From: an uncultured Eubacteriales bacterium
GTDB lineage: Bacteria > Bacillota > Clostridia > Christensenellales > CAG-138
Length of the DNA: 64,000 bases
Reading direction: 5' to 3'
Assembly (NCBI GenBank): GCA_900545265.1
Contig: UQYI01000012.1
Location: forward strand, 9,722-73,721
Shown piece by piece: positions 25,056 through 34,510 of this stretch (position 1 is its first letter; every line of letters starts with the position of its first letter). The notes under the pieces are model-generated. The model had not been told where the DNA came from. It searched no databases and was given only the letters and a program-made list of their open reading frames with translations. Both the position numbers and the translations under genes were made by a program.

Positions 25056-26810
25056 ATGGAAGACATCAAGCGGATCACCATGAAGATCAACGGGATCGAA
25101 GTGACGGTTCCGGAGAACTATACCATCCTCCAGGCGGCGGAGCAGGCGGGCATCAGCATCCCCACCCTGTGCTATCTGAAGGATATCAACGCCATCGGCG
25201 CCTGCCGTATGTGCGTGGTGGAGCAAAAGGGCGCCCGTTCCAACCCTGTAGCCTGCCTGCAGCAGGTGGCCGAGGGCATGGAGGTGCAGACCAATACCCC
25301 CGCCCTGCGGGCTTCCCGCAAGACCACGCTGGAGCTGCTGCTTTCCAACCACCGGATGGACTGCCTGGGCTGTGTGCGTTCCACCAACTGCGAATTGCAG
25401 ACCCTGGCCCGGGAATACGGCGCAGATCCGGATAAATACCGGCCTGCGGAACCCCTTCAGCCGGATATAGACGATTCCGCCATCCATCTTATCCGGGACA
25501 ACAGCAAGTGCATTCTCTGCCGCCGCTGCGTGGCCGTGTGCAAAAACCAGTTTGTCCATGTGATCGGCGCCAATGAGCGGGGCTTTAAGACCCACATCGC
25601 CAGCGCCTTTGAAATGCCTTTGAGCGAGACCAGCTGCGTCAACTGCGGCCAGTGCATCCAGGTGTGCCCCACCGGCGCTCTGACCGAGCGGGACGATACG
25701 GAAAAGGTCTGGAAGGCTCTGGCCGACCCCAACCTCCATGTGGTCATCGCTCCCGCTCCCTCCATCCGGGTGCAGATCGGCGAATGTTTCGGTATGCCCA
25801 TGGGCTCCAATGTGGAAGGTAAGCTCATTGCCGCCTGCCGCAGGCTGGGCTTTGACAAGGTATTTGATGTAGACAACGCTGCCGACGTGACCATCATGGA
25901 GGAAGGTACCGAACTGCTGGGCCGTATTCAGAACGGCGGCGCTCTGCCCATGATCACCTCCTGCAGCCCCGGCTGGATCAAGTTCTGCGAGCATTACTAT
26001 CCGGAATTTATTCCCAACCTGTCTACCTGCAAGTCTCCCCAGCAGATGTACGGCGCGTTGGTAAAGTCTTATTATGCCGAGCATGCCGGCATCGATCCCA
26101 GGGATATCTTTGTGGTCTCCGTCATGCCCTGCACGGCCAAGAAGTTTGAATGCAAGCGGCCTGAGCTGGGCCATGACGGCATGGCGGACGTGGATGTTTC
26201 CCTGACTACCCGGGAGCTGGCCCAGATGATCCGCCAGGCAGGCATCCTCTTTGACCGCCTGCCTGATGAAAAGTGCGACGATATGCTGGGAGAGGCCTCC
26301 GGTGCGGGGCATATCTTCGGCGCTACCGGCGGTGTTATGGAAGCTGCCCTGCGCACGGTGTATGAAGTGGTCACCGGTAAGACTTTGGAGAAGGTGGAGT
26401 TTACCGCAGTTCGCGGGGTAGAGGCCATCAAGGAGGCCGAATACGATCTGAACGGCACCAAAGTGAAGGTGGCCGTTACCAGCGGACTGGATAATGCCAA
26501 AAAACTGCTGGATATGGTCAAATCCGGGGAGAAAGACTATACCTTTATCGAAGTCATGGCCTGCCCTGGCGGCTGCGTCAACGGCGGCGGTCAGCCCATC
26601 GTTCCCAGCATGATCCGCAACTTTGTGGATGTGCGCAAGGTGCGGGCGGAGGGCCTGTATAAGGAGGATGCCGGGATGCCCCTGCGCAAGTCCCACGAAA
26701 ATCCCCAGGTGCAGCGCCTGTATAAGGAATATCTGGGCGAGCCAAACAGCCACAAGGCTCATGAGCTGCTCCATACCCACTATACCAGCCGGGGTCTGTA
26801 TAATCGCTGA
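25056..26810 (+). CDS. hydA: [FeFe] hydrogenase catalytic subunit HydA (NAD-linked trimeric type)
   Basis: The 584-residue subunit has an N-terminal [2Fe-2S] domain (CYLKDINAIGACRMC), a His-Cys [4Fe-4S] site (HRMDCLGCVRSTNC), two [4Fe-4S] clusters (CILCRRCVAVC and CVNCGQCIQVC) and the H-cluster domain with L1 TSCSPGW, L2 MPCTAKKFE and L3 EVMACPGGCVNGGGQP. A small-subunit-like tail (HELLHTHYTSR) ends it. L1 has Ser where many enzymes have Cys-Cys; I recall the same variant in NADH-linked homologues. It ends the operon. The HydEFG maturation genes are not in the window. Confidence 0.94.
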   Translation: MEDIKRITMKINGIEVTVPENYTILQAAEQAGISIPTLCYLKDINAIGACRMCVVEQKGARSNPVACLQQVAEGMEVQTNTPALRASRKTTLELLLSNHRMDCLGCVRSTNCELQTLAREYGADPDKYRPAEPLQPDIDDSAIHLIRDNSKCILCRRCVAVCKNQFVHVIGANERGFKTHIASAFEMPLSETSCVNCGQCIQVCPTGALTERDDTEKVWKALADPNLHVVIAPAPSIRVQIGECFGMPMGSNVEGKLIAACRRLGFDKVFDVDNAADVTIMEEGTELLGRIQNGGALPMITSCSPGWIKFCEHYYPEFIPNLSTCKSPQQMYGALVKSYYAEHAGIDPRDIFVVSVMPCTAKKFECKRPELGHDGMADVDVSLTTRELAQMIRQAGILFDRLPDEKCDDMLGEASGAGHIFGATGGVMEAALRTVYEVVTGKTLEKVEFTAVRGVEAIKEAEYDLNGTKVKVAVTSGLDNAKKLLDMVKSGEKDYTFIEVMACPGGCVNGGGQPIVPSMIRNFVDVRKVRAEGLYKEDAGMPLRKSHENPQVQRLYKEYLGEPNSHKAHELLHTHYTSRGLYNR

Positions 26811-26874
26811 TCCCGCAGACCCATGGGGCGTCCGTTTCAGGCGGAGCTGTCCGTAAAACGTAATATGCACAAAG

Positions 26875-26919
26875 AGAACCGGGAAGGAATGCGAATCGTT
26901 TCTTTCCGGTTCCTTTTTT
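26875..26919 (+). terminator. Rho-independent terminator of the hydrogenase operon
   Basis: GAACCGG (26875-26881) and CCGGTTC (26906-26912) pair around an AT-rich loop and are followed by CTTTTTT. Confidence 0.65.
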
Positions 26920-27059
26920 GGTATACTGTTTCGGAAAAGCATGGGGGAACGGCCGGTACAGGCGGAACGATCCGCATTTTGATATGCGCCATACCCCCTG
27001 ATTGACTGTGGAACGGACAGGCGGGCGCAGCGGTTCGAAGCGGCCGGGAAGCGGGGGGC

Positions 27060-27148
27060 GGGGGCGCACTGCGTGCCTGGCGGCACGCCTGCGGGTGCGT
27101 TCCGCCCCGCAGTGTTCCGGCGGCTTTGCCGCCGGAACGTGCGCCCCC
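27060..27148. repeat. cloverleaf GC-rich repeat, copy E
   Basis: The outer stem is GGGGGCGCAC/GTGCGCCCCC. Arms are GCGTGCC/GGCACGC (27071-27088), CTGCGGG/CCCGCAG (27089-27112) and an 11-bp GTTCCGGCGGC/GCCGCCGGAAC (27114-27138). GTCGTATACGGGCC follows. The arm order equals copy C and is the reverse of D and I. It lies between hydA and the acetyltransferase gene; the rest of 26920-27285 shows no gene. Confidence 0.87.
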
Positions 27149-27285
27149 GGGAGTCGTATACGGGCCTGGTTTCGTATGGCGGCGTCCCCGGCTGCGGGGA
27201 GCTGCTTTCCGGCAGTTCATACCCCCCATCGATCGTATATGGACGCACTTAATAGGAAAATGAAATATGCAAGGGAGGGATCATC

Positions 27286-27882
27286 ATGACGGAATGGGAA
27301 AGATTACAGAAGGAGCTGCCGTATAACGACTTTGATCCGGATCTGTTTCAGCGCAGAGTAGCGGCAAAAAAGCTGTTCAGGGCCTATAACGGAACGGAGG
27401 ATGAAGAAGTGGAGCTGCGCAGGCAGATCCTGGGGCAGCTGCTGAAAAAAGTTGGGGAAAACGTATGGATAGAACCGGATTTCAAGTGTGAATTCGGCAA
27501 AAACATTACCCTGGGAGACAACGTGTATATCAACTTCGGCTGCGTCGTTCTGGACTGTGCGGAAGTGACCATCGGTGCGCATGCGCTGCTGGGGCCCAAC
27601 ATAGGGCTGTATCCGGTGAATCACGCAGCGGATGCGGAAGAAAGAATGCATGGCTGCTGCAGCGGCAAGCCCATCCGTATTGGGAGGAATGTATGGCTGG
27701 GCGGGGACGTTAAGGTGCTTGCAGGGGTGACCATCGGCGATAACGCCATTATAGGAACCGGCAGCATCGTTACAAAAGATGTTCCGCCGGATGTGGTCGC
27801 AGCGGGAGTCCCCTGCCGGGTGATCCGTAAAATAACGGAAGCGGATAAGACCGACTACCTGTATCGTATGCAGATCAGATAG
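27286..27882 (+). CDS. maltose/galactoside O-acetyltransferase-like protein
   Basis: The 198-residue protein has the N-terminal helical Mac domain (FDPDLFQRRVAAKKLFRAYN, about 15-34) and a left-handed beta-helix of hexapeptide repeats (GDNVYINFGCVVLDCAEVTIG). The catalytic His is in YPVNHAADAEER, and the helix ends in IIGTGSIVTKDVPPDVVAAGVPCRVIR. Relatives acetylate sugars or similar alcohols with acetyl-CoA. An AGGGAGG site precedes the ATG. It stands alone; the physiological acceptor is unknown. Confidence 0.87.
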   Translation: MTEWERLQKELPYNDFDPDLFQRRVAAKKLFRAYNGTEDEEVELRRQILGQLLKKVGENVWIEPDFKCEFGKNITLGDNVYINFGCVVLDCAEVTIGAHALLGPNIGLYPVNHAADAEERMHGCCSGKPIRIGRNVWLGGDVKVLAGVTIGDNAIIGTGSIVTKDVPPDVVAAGVPCRVIRKITEADKTDYLYRMQIR

Positions 27883-28002
27883 CTCCCGGCTCTGCAGTCA
27901 TGTACAGAAAGCCCCGGGAGCCCCTTCCTTGCCTTTTGACAGCGGCCATGGTATACTTTTTTACGCCGTATTCCGGCATAACGGAAAGATTGGAGGTACC
28001 GT

Positions 28003-29973
28003 ATGAAACCCATCGCTCTGGAAGATTTCTGTAACTTTACGTTTTTAGCCAATGTGACCTTTTCTCCTGAAGGAGGCAGCGCCTGCTTTGGAGTGACCCG
28101 GATCCAAAAGGAAAAGAACAGCTATGCTTCCTGCCTGTATGTATACCGGCAGGGAAAAACGGCCCAGCTCACCGCCGGGGGCAAGGAACTGCGGTTCCAG
28201 TATCTGGATGAGGATACCATCCTGTTCCAGGGAAACCGGGAGGAGGAGAAGGATAAGGAGGATATCTCCAGCCGCTTCTATAAGATCTCTCTGCTGGGGG
28301 GCGAGGCCTCTCTGGCCTTTACCCTGCCCATACCCGTGCAGCAGGTGTGGCCCCTGAAAAACGGAGATTATCTGGCCCTGGGCTCCGTGACCCCCGGCTT
28401 TGAAAAGCTGTATACCGGGGAGGAAAAGGTGCGCAAAGCCTTCCTCCAGGCCAAAAAAGAAGGAGAGGACTATGAGGTGGTGGAGACCGTGCCCTGGTGG
28501 TTCAACGGCGATACCTTCATGCGCCGCAGCTACGGTACCCTGTATTATTACGATGCCAAAAAGAAAAAGCTTCGGCCTATGACCGCAGAAGGCGTGGATA
28601 TTTCCGATGTAAAGCTCAGCAGGGACGAAAGCACCGTATACTACAGCCTCCGGGAAAACACCGTCGGAAGGATGGATCTTTTCGGCGGGGAGCAGCTGTA
28701 CGCCCTGACCCTGGCCACCGGGGAGGAGCGGCCCGTAGCCGTGAGCCGCAAGGAATTTTGCATCATCGGCTATGCGCTGGGGGAGAGCTTTATGCTCCTG
28801 CTGGCCATGGACGAAAAGTACGGCCTGAACACCGACCCGGACTTTTACCGTCTGGACTACGCCACCGGGGAGATTTCCCTGCTGTGCCGGTATGGAGAAG
28901 CCATCGGCAGCTCCGTAGGCGCCGATATCCGCTACGGCGGCGGAAAGACATGGAAGATGGAGGGGGATACCTTCTACTTTATCTCCACCCGCTTCGACAG
29001 CGCCGGCCTTTACAAGCTGGAGGAGGGGAAGATCGCCCCGGTGGTGGATCGTCCCGGCTCCGTGGACTGCTTTGATATCTGCGGGGACAGGCTTCTTATG
29101 GTGGCTCTCTTTGATATGAAGGGGCAGGAGCTGTATGACGGCCGAGGCCGGCGGCTCACCCGTTTTAACGAGGGCGTGCTTCGGGGCAAGTATGTGGCCC
29201 AACCGGAGGAGCTGCGCTTTATGAGCCAGGGCCACGAGATCCACGGCTTTGTACTCAAGCCCATGGACTATGTGCCCGGAAAGAAGTACCCGGTGATCCT
29301 GGATATCCACGGCGGCCCCAAGACGGTATACGGCCCCGTGTTCTACCACGAGATGCAGCACTGGGCGGGGCGGGGGTACTTTGTGATCTTCTGCAATCCC
29401 ACCGGCTCCGACGGCCGGGGCGGCTTTATGGACATCCGGGGCAAGTATGGGACGGTGGATTATGAGGATATCATGACCTTCTGCGACGAGGCGCTGAAGG
29501 CCTATCCGGATATGGACGAAAAGAACTTCTTTGAGACCGGCGGCTCCTACGGCGGGTTCATGACCAACTGGATCATCGGCCATACGAACCGGTTCCGGGC
29601 CTGCGCCAGCCAGCGCTCCATTTCCAACTGGGTGAGCTTTTACGGGGTATCGGATATCGGCCCGGGATTTGCGGAGGATCAGAACGACACCACCCTGTGG
29701 CCCTCCGCCGAGAAGCTCTGGGCCCACAGCCCCCTGAAGTATGCCGATAAGGTGACCACTCCCACCCTGTTCATCCACTCCTTTGAGGATTATCGCTGCC
29801 CCATCGATCAGGGCTACCAGATGTATACGGCACTGGCCGTCCGGGGCGTGGAAAGCAAGATGGTGCTCTTCCGGGGCGAAAACCATGAGCTCTCCCGCAG
29901 CGGAAAGCCTCAGCACCGCATCCGCCGTCTGAAGGAGATCACCGACTGGTTCGAAAATCATCGGGAGAAATAA
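28003..29973 (+). CDS. S9 family peptidase (prolyl oligopeptidase-like)
   Basis: The 656-residue cytoplasmic protein has an N-terminal beta-propeller-like region (about 1-390) and a C-terminal alpha/beta-hydrolase domain. The nucleophile is Ser in TGGSYGGFMTNW (about 514), the Asp is in HSFEDYRCPIDQ (about 597) and the His in RGENHELSRSG (about 628), so the triad is intact. This is the acylaminoacyl-peptidase/DPP branch, which cleaves short peptides. TTGGAGG lies before the ATG. It is monocistronic between a promoter-like TATACT box (27951) and a terminator. Confidence 0.9.
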   Translation: MKPIALEDFCNFTFLANVTFSPEGGSACFGVTRIQKEKNSYASCLYVYRQGKTAQLTAGGKELRFQYLDEDTILFQGNREEEKDKEDISSRFYKISLLGGEASLAFTLPIPVQQVWPLKNGDYLALGSVTPGFEKLYTGEEKVRKAFLQAKKEGEDYEVVETVPWWFNGDTFMRRSYGTLYYYDAKKKKLRPMTAEGVDISDVKLSRDESTVYYSLRENTVGRMDLFGGEQLYALTLATGEERPVAVSRKEFCIIGYALGESFMLLLAMDEKYGLNTDPDFYRLDYATGEISLLCRYGEAIGSSVGADIRYGGGKTWKMEGDTFYFISTRFDSAGLYKLEEGKIAPVVDRPGSVDCFDICGDRLLMVALFDMKGQELYDGRGRRLTRFNEGVLRGKYVAQPEELRFMSQGHEIHGFVLKPMDYVPGKKYPVILDIHGGPKTVYGPVFYHEMQHWAGRGYFVIFCNPTGSDGRGGFMDIRGKYGTVDYEDIMTFCDEALKAYPDMDEKNFFETGGSYGGFMTNWIIGHTNRFRACASQRSISNWVSFYGVSDIGPGFAEDQNDTTLWPSAEKLWAHSPLKYADKVTTPTLFIHSFEDYRCPIDQGYQMYTALAVRGVESKMVLFRGENHELSRSGKPQHRIRRLKEITDWFENHREK

Positions 29974-29993
29974 AACTGTTCTGCACTATAAAT

Positions 29994-30033
29994 CGGGACG
30001 GTCACCCGGCAGGGAGGCCGTACCCGTTTTTTT
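29994..30033 (+). terminator. Rho-independent terminator after S9 peptidase
   Basis: CGGGACGGTC pairs with GGCCGTACCCG, with one or two irregular positions, and TTTTTTT follows. Confidence 0.65.
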
Positions 30034-30090
30034 ATTTGCAAAGAACAAGCAGAGATGCCGAAAAACAAGAGGCACTCGGCGCCTGAGAAA

Positions 30091-30855
30091 TTATTCCGCC
30101 GTGACCTCATAGGCCCGGTAGCGGTGGCTGAAGGTATAGCCCAGTTTTTCGCTCAGAGCCAGAGAGCCGGGGTTCTGAGCGTCCCAGCTTGGGTAGAGGC
30201 CGCTGCGCAGGCACAGGCGGATAAGCCGGGCCCCGCAGGCCATGGCCAGCCCGCGGCGGCGCAGATCCGGCCGGGTGTCGATTTCTATTTCTATGCCCTC
30301 CATGTACCGGCTGTAGGTGCCGGCCCCTGCGGCTAAAGAGCCGTCGGGCGCCAGAACGGCCACTCCCAGCCCCAGCCGGGAAAAGCTCTCCCAGTCGGGA
30401 AACTGGCCCACCAGATCCCGGCTCCAGAGGGCGGACCGACAGGCATGATACAGGCTTTCGTCCATTTCCCGCAGAGTGAATCCGGCAGGCAGACTGTTCT
30501 CCGCCTGCAGCAGTACCCCCGGATCAAAGGCGTCCGGATCCTTTCTGGTAGCATACCGCCACACGGCCCGGGCCTGCCTGCCCCAGACCGTCTCTATGGC
30601 CTGGCTCCAGGCTTCGCTTTGGGGCGTCAAAATGCAGAAGGCGCGGCTGAAAAGGGGGTGGCGGACGGCTTCTTCACAGGGGGCCCCGGCCAGAAAGGCA
30701 AAATCCCCCAGTTCGGCCAAAGCCCACCGGGGGGCAAGGGAAGAGTCGGCATAGAGCTTGCCCATAACGCCCTGAAAGCAGGAATAGAGCATGGTTTCTT
30801 CCCATGGGCCGAAGAGGGGCATCAGCGGGCGGGGATCCCGGATCTCATATACCAT
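30091..30855 (-). CDS. GNAT family N-acetyltransferase
   Basis: The 254-residue protein carries a C-terminal GNAT fold: EIEIDTRPDLRRRGLAMACGARLIRLCLRSGLYPSWDAQNPGSLALSEKLGY has the R/Q-x-x-G-x-G/A acetyl-CoA loop (RRRGLA) and the ending found before the last strand. The N-terminal half (about 1-120) is unfamiliar and may be substrate-specific. AAAGGAG precedes the ATG. It is convergent with the S9 peptidase gene. The substrate cannot be told. Confidence 0.78.
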   Translation of the reverse strand: MVYEIRDPRPLMPLFGPWEETMLYSCFQGVMGKLYADSSLAPRWALAELGDFAFLAGAPCEEAVRHPLFSRAFCILTPQSEAWSQAIETVWGRQARAVWRYATRKDPDAFDPGVLLQAENSLPAGFTLREMDESLYHACRSALWSRDLVGQFPDWESFSRLGLGVAVLAPDGSLAAGAGTYSRYMEGIEIEIDTRPDLRRRGLAMACGARLIRLCLRSGLYPSWDAQNPGSLALSEKLGYTFSHRYRAYEVTAE

Positions 30856-31103
30856 GGCGGCACTCCTTTAAGCAAAAAGATGGTGCCGTAAGTATACACC
30901 GGGGCCGGAACCCATGCAAGGGCGCTCCATGGTGGGAATGGGGGGCATGCTTTTTTATCGCCGGGGCCTATTTTGTATTTTGTAGGAATAATATATAAGC
31001 AGCCGTGTCAGCTTCTCTCTTGCGAAGGGTTCAATTTGCTCTTATAATAGGGGAGGCCGGACAAGCGAAATTGAACGGAAATACACATCTACGGGGAAAA
31101 ACA

Positions 31104-32546
31104 ATGGGCTTTTTTGATACCTTGATGCAGGTCAACAGCACCGTCAACACCATTGCCTGGGTCTATATCCTGCTGGGCTGCGTGTTTGTGGGAGGCATTT
31201 TTCTGACAGTTCGCTGCCGTTTCCTGCAATTCCGCAAGTTCGGATACATCATGCGCAACACCCTGGGCAAGATGTTTAAAAAATCCGAAGCCGGGGCAGG
31301 GGCAGTAACGCCTTTTCAGGCCGTGACTACGGCTCTGGCGGCTACGGTAGGTACCGGCAATATTGTGGGTACCTGTCAGGCCATTGCCATGGGGGGCTAC
31401 GGCGCCGTGTTCTGGATGTGGATGGCCGCCCTGCTGGGTATGATCGTCAAGTTTTCCGAGGTATCGCTGGCCGTGCGCTTCCGCCAGCGGGATGAAAAGG
31501 GCGACTGGGTAGGCGGCCCCATGTATTATATCCAAAACGGCATGGGCAAAAAGTGGCATTGGCTGGCAGTATGCTATGCGGCTCTGGGGGCTTTGGCTTC
31601 TTTTGGCGTGGGGAATCTCAGTCAGGCCAACTCCATCTCCGGTTCGGTGATCATTGCCGTGCAGGCGTTCCGCCCTGTGAGCCAGCAGGGGGTAGTGCTG
31701 CTGCAGTGGGGGATAGGCATATTGCTGGCGGTGCTTACGGCCTTGAGCCTTTTCGGGGGCATCAAGCGCATCGGCGCCGTAACGGAAAAGCTGGTGCCGC
31801 TTATGAGCCTTTTGTATCTGGCTTTTACCCTGACGGTGATCTTCGGCAACATCTCCCGGGTAGGGGAGTGCTTTGCCAAAATATTTGAGGCGGCCTTCGT
31901 GCCCAGGGCTGTGCTGGGCGGCGCAGCGGGCATCGCTCTGAAAGAGGCGGTGGTGTGGGGTCTGCGGCGCAGCGCCTTTTCCAACGAGGCGGGTTTGGGC
32001 TCGGCGGCCATCGCCCATGCGGCTTCCGATACCAAGAGTCCCGTGGAGCAGGGCTTTTACGGCATTTTCGAGGTGTTCCTTACCACCATTGTTATCTGCA
32101 CGCTTACGGCGCTGACGGTCATCATCAGCAATGTGCCGGTGAACTTCGGCGTTAAGCCCGGGACGGAGCTGGTGACCAACGCTTTTGCCACAGTGTTTGG
32201 CATGAAGCTGGCCTCTTTGTTTGTGGCCGTGGCCATTGTGTTCTTTGCTTTTTCCACCATTCTGGGGTGGGCTTTGTACGGCGCCCGCTGTGCCCAGTTC
32301 CTTTTCGGCATGAAGGGCTTTAAGATCTATCAGGGCCTGTTCGTGGTGGTAGTGGTTCTGGGGGCGGTGGCTTCTCTGGACGTGGTATGGGAGCTGGCGG
32401 ATACTTTTAACGGCCTTATGGCCATCCCCAACTTTATCGGCCTGTTTGCCCTGTCCGGTACCGTTGCAAAGATGGTGCAGGAGTATTTTCAAAAGGATAA
32501 GCTGGAGGTGCCCGCCTATAAGGCATCCAAAGGCCGGGCAAACTGA
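31104..32546 (+). CDS. alanine/glycine:cation symporter (AGCS family)
   Basis: The 480-residue membrane protein shows AGCS signatures: ALAATVGTGNIVGTCQAIAMGGYGAVFWMW (about 70-100), GGPMYYIQNGMG (about 138-149) and SNEAGLGSAAIAHAASDTKSPVEQG (about 294-318). Such carriers take up alanine or glycine with Na+ or H+. I chose the ATG at 31104 because the protein then begins with the usual short N terminus (MGFFDTLMQVNSTVN). Only a weak GGGGA site precedes it. It ends at a clear terminator and has no operon partner. Confidence 0.9.
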   Translation: MGFFDTLMQVNSTVNTIAWVYILLGCVFVGGIFLTVRCRFLQFRKFGYIMRNTLGKMFKKSEAGAGAVTPFQAVTTALAATVGTGNIVGTCQAIAMGGYGAVFWMWMAALLGMIVKFSEVSLAVRFRQRDEKGDWVGGPMYYIQNGMGKKWHWLAVCYAALGALASFGVGNLSQANSISGSVIIAVQAFRPVSQQGVVLLQWGIGILLAVLTALSLFGGIKRIGAVTEKLVPLMSLLYLAFTLTVIFGNISRVGECFAKIFEAAFVPRAVLGGAAGIALKEAVVWGLRRSAFSNEAGLGSAAIAHAASDTKSPVEQGFYGIFEVFLTTIVICTLTALTVIISNVPVNFGVKPGTELVTNAFATVFGMKLASLFVAVAIVFFAFSTILGWALYGARCAQFLFGMKGFKIYQGLFVVVVVLGAVASLDVVWELADTFNGLMAIPNFIGLFALSGTVAKMVQEYFQKDKLEVPAYKASKGRAN

Positions 32547-32568
32547 TTTTTCAAAAACATATACACAC

Positions 32569-32600
32569 AGCTGCGGTTCCCGGCGGGCCGCAGCTTTTTT
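32569..32600 (+). terminator. Rho-independent terminator after AGCS gene
   Basis: AGCTGCGG (32569-32576) pairs with CCGCAGCT (32588-32595), followed by TTTTTT. Confidence 0.8.
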
Positions 32601-32765
32601 GTGCTTCTTTGCGGGCAAAGGCAGGCGACGTGGGGAGAAAGGGCAGCACAATGCCTTTGGCGGCAGATGCCGGCGGGGCGGCCGTCCGTTTATGAAGGCC
32701 GATCGAAAAGAGGACGAAGGAGGCTGGGGCAGAACTTGCAGAGAAAGTATGTACCGCACAAAAGA

Positions 32766-32807
32766 AAAAGCCCCGTTCCGTGCTGCAGGCACAGAGAGCG
32801 GGGCTTT
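32766..32807 (-). terminator. terminator of the YoaK gene
   Basis: On the minus strand AAAGCCCCG and CGGGGCTTT form a stem with inner pairing, and a T-rich run (TTTTCTTT) follows. Confidence 0.7.
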
Positions 32808-32826
32808 ATGTATGAACAAAAGGAGA

Positions 32827-33513
32827 TCAGCGGGTCTGTTCCGGGGTTTCCCGGGCAAACATCATCAAAAAGCTCACCAGCAGCAGTCCGCAGCATACCC
32901 ACAGGGCGCCTTCTCCCAGCCGGTTGGTCATGTAGCTCCCCAGCCCGGCGCCCACGGCAAATACGCCGATGACCGCAAAATAGGTCAGGGATTTGTGAAG
33001 AAAGGCTTTATCCCGGGTGTGCAGATAGGTACATAAAGCCTCTGTGCCGCTGCGCATGTTGCCGATGCACATGGTGCTGGCATAGGCGTGGCCCCGGATC
33101 TTATGGAAGGCCTGGAGCTGCAGGGCGCATACAAAGGATACCAGCCCGTTGGCCAGGGGATCCAGCCCGTGGGGCAGAAAGGGAACTGCCAGCAGAATCC
33201 CCATCTCCAGCAGCAGCACCGTTTGCCGCCAGTGAAGGCGGCGGCAGCCCTTCAGCCGGATGTGCATCCATTCCGAAGCAACAGTGCCCAGAATAAAAGC
33301 GGCCAGAGGGATCAGATATTTTACGGCCTCCCCCCATTGCCCTTCAAACAGGTGGGTGCTCATGAGCACAATGTTCCCCGTCTGGGCATTGGCAAAGACC
33401 CGGCCCCGGTTGCAGTAGGTATAGGCATCCTGAAACCCACCGGAAAGGATAAGAAAAAGGGCAGCCCGGAAACTATCCGAGGTCTGCCCGTGAAAGCCGG
33501 TTTTCTGCGGCAT
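32827..33513 (-). CDS. YoaK/DUF1275 family membrane protein
   Basis: The 228-residue protein has about six membrane segments and the DUF1275 features: LILSGGFQDAYTYCNRGRVFANAQTGNIVLMS near the N terminus, LQLQAFHKIRGHAYASTMCIGNMRSGTEALC in the middle and VGAGLGSYMTNRLGEGALWVCC near the end. The function of the family is unknown. The ATG at 33513 fits the family N terminus; AGGGAG lies about 11 bases upstream. It lies downstream of degV on the same strand, 95 bases away. Confidence 0.83.
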   Translation of the reverse strand: MPQKTGFHGQTSDSFRAALFLILSGGFQDAYTYCNRGRVFANAQTGNIVLMSTHLFEGQWGEAVKYLIPLAAFILGTVASEWMHIRLKGCRRLHWRQTVLLLEMGILLAVPFLPHGLDPLANGLVSFVCALQLQAFHKIRGHAYASTMCIGNMRSGTEALCTYLHTRDKAFLHKSLTYFAVIGVFAVGAGLGSYMTNRLGEGALWVCCGLLLVSFLMMFARETPEQTR

Positions 33514-33608
33514 AAAGCATTTTCTCCCTGACTGGATAGTAAGGAGAGTATACCACATTCCGGCCGCTTTTGCATCCCCCGGGAAGAAAAGGGGAAGATC
33601 TCCCCGGG

Positions 33609-34490
33609 TCATCTGCCGGCGGCACGGAAAGCGGGATCCCCCAGGAAGAAGAGGGCCAGCGTCCCCGGGCCCACATGGGAACCGGTAACGGGTTCATATA
33701 CTACGGTCAGAATATCCCGGGGCGGGTGGCTGCGCTGCAGAAGCCTGGCCAGACAGGCGGCCTCCTCCGGGCAGTCGGCATGGGCGATGCCCACTGTCTG
33801 GCTTTCCGCCTCCCGCACATAGGCATCATACTGTTCTGCCAGCGCCCGGATGGAGCCTTTGCGGCCATGGATCCTGGCAAAGGAGACTATCTTTCCCTGA
33901 GGATCCCCCTTCAGCAGGGGCTTGATGTTCAAAATGGTGCCAATGGCCGCCTTTGCGTTGGAAAGCCGCCCTGTAGCACGCAGATAGCGCAGATCCTCCA
34001 CCGTAAACACCTGGCACATGCGTCCTCGCAGAGCCTCCAGACGGGCGGCGGATTCCTCCAGCGTCACACCCTCCTGCTGCCAGCGGGCGGCCTGCAGCAC
34101 CAGCAGTCCCTCCCCCAGGGAAGCGCCCAGCGTATCCACCAGACGGATCTTCCGTTCCGGAAACTCGCTTTGCAGCTGACGGGAAGCAGTCCAGGCAGAC
34201 TGGAAGGAGCCGCTGATCCCCGAGGACATGCCGATAAACAGCACATCCTGGCCTTTTTCCAAAATGGGGCGCATGGTCTGTTCATACAGCAGCGGGGGCA
34301 CCTGAGAGGTCTGCACTTTGGCTCCCTGACGCATGGCGTCGTAAAAAGCCCTGCTGTCAAAGCCTTCTACATCCAGACACCGGTGCTCTTCTTCGTTTAC
34401 ATAAAAGGAAAAGGGGATCTCCGCTACGCCGTTCTGCTCCAGCAGGCTGCAGTTAAGGTTGGCGGAGGTATCGGTCAGGATCCTGTACAC
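33609..34490 (-). CDS. DegV family fatty-acid-binding protein
   Basis: The 293-residue protein has the DegV fold: RILTDTSANL at the N terminus, TSQVPP (a conserved lipid head-group motif, about 61-66), ISGSFQSA (about 92-99), LRYLRATGRLS in the middle and TGSHVGPGTLALFF at the C terminus. DegV/FakB proteins bind fatty acids and present them to the FakA kinase. I chose the GTG at 34490, since GAGG lies 9 bases upstream; a TTG two codons earlier is too close. It diverges from the DUF1836 gene. FakA is not in the window. Confidence 0.88.
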   Translation of the reverse strand: MYRILTDTSANLNCSLLEQNGVAEIPFSFYVNEEEHRCLDVEGFDSRAFYDAMRQGAKVQTSQVPPLLYEQTMRPILEKGQDVLFIGMSSGISGSFQSAWTASRQLQSEFPERKIRLVDTLGASLGEGLLVLQAARWQQEGVTLEESAARLEALRGRMCQVFTVEDLRYLRATGRLSNAKAAIGTILNIKPLLKGDPQGKIVSFARIHGRKGSIRALAEQYDAYVREAESQTVGIAHADCPEEAACLARLLQRSHPPRDILTVVYEPVTGSHVGPGTLALFFLGDPAFRAAGR

Positions 34491-34510
34491 GATCAATCAC
34501 CTCGTTAAAT

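Noticed and set aside
26940..27250. Reading frames in the gap between hydA and the acetyltransferase gene
   Set aside because: They are made of the GC-rich cloverleaf repeat and have no protein-like sequence.
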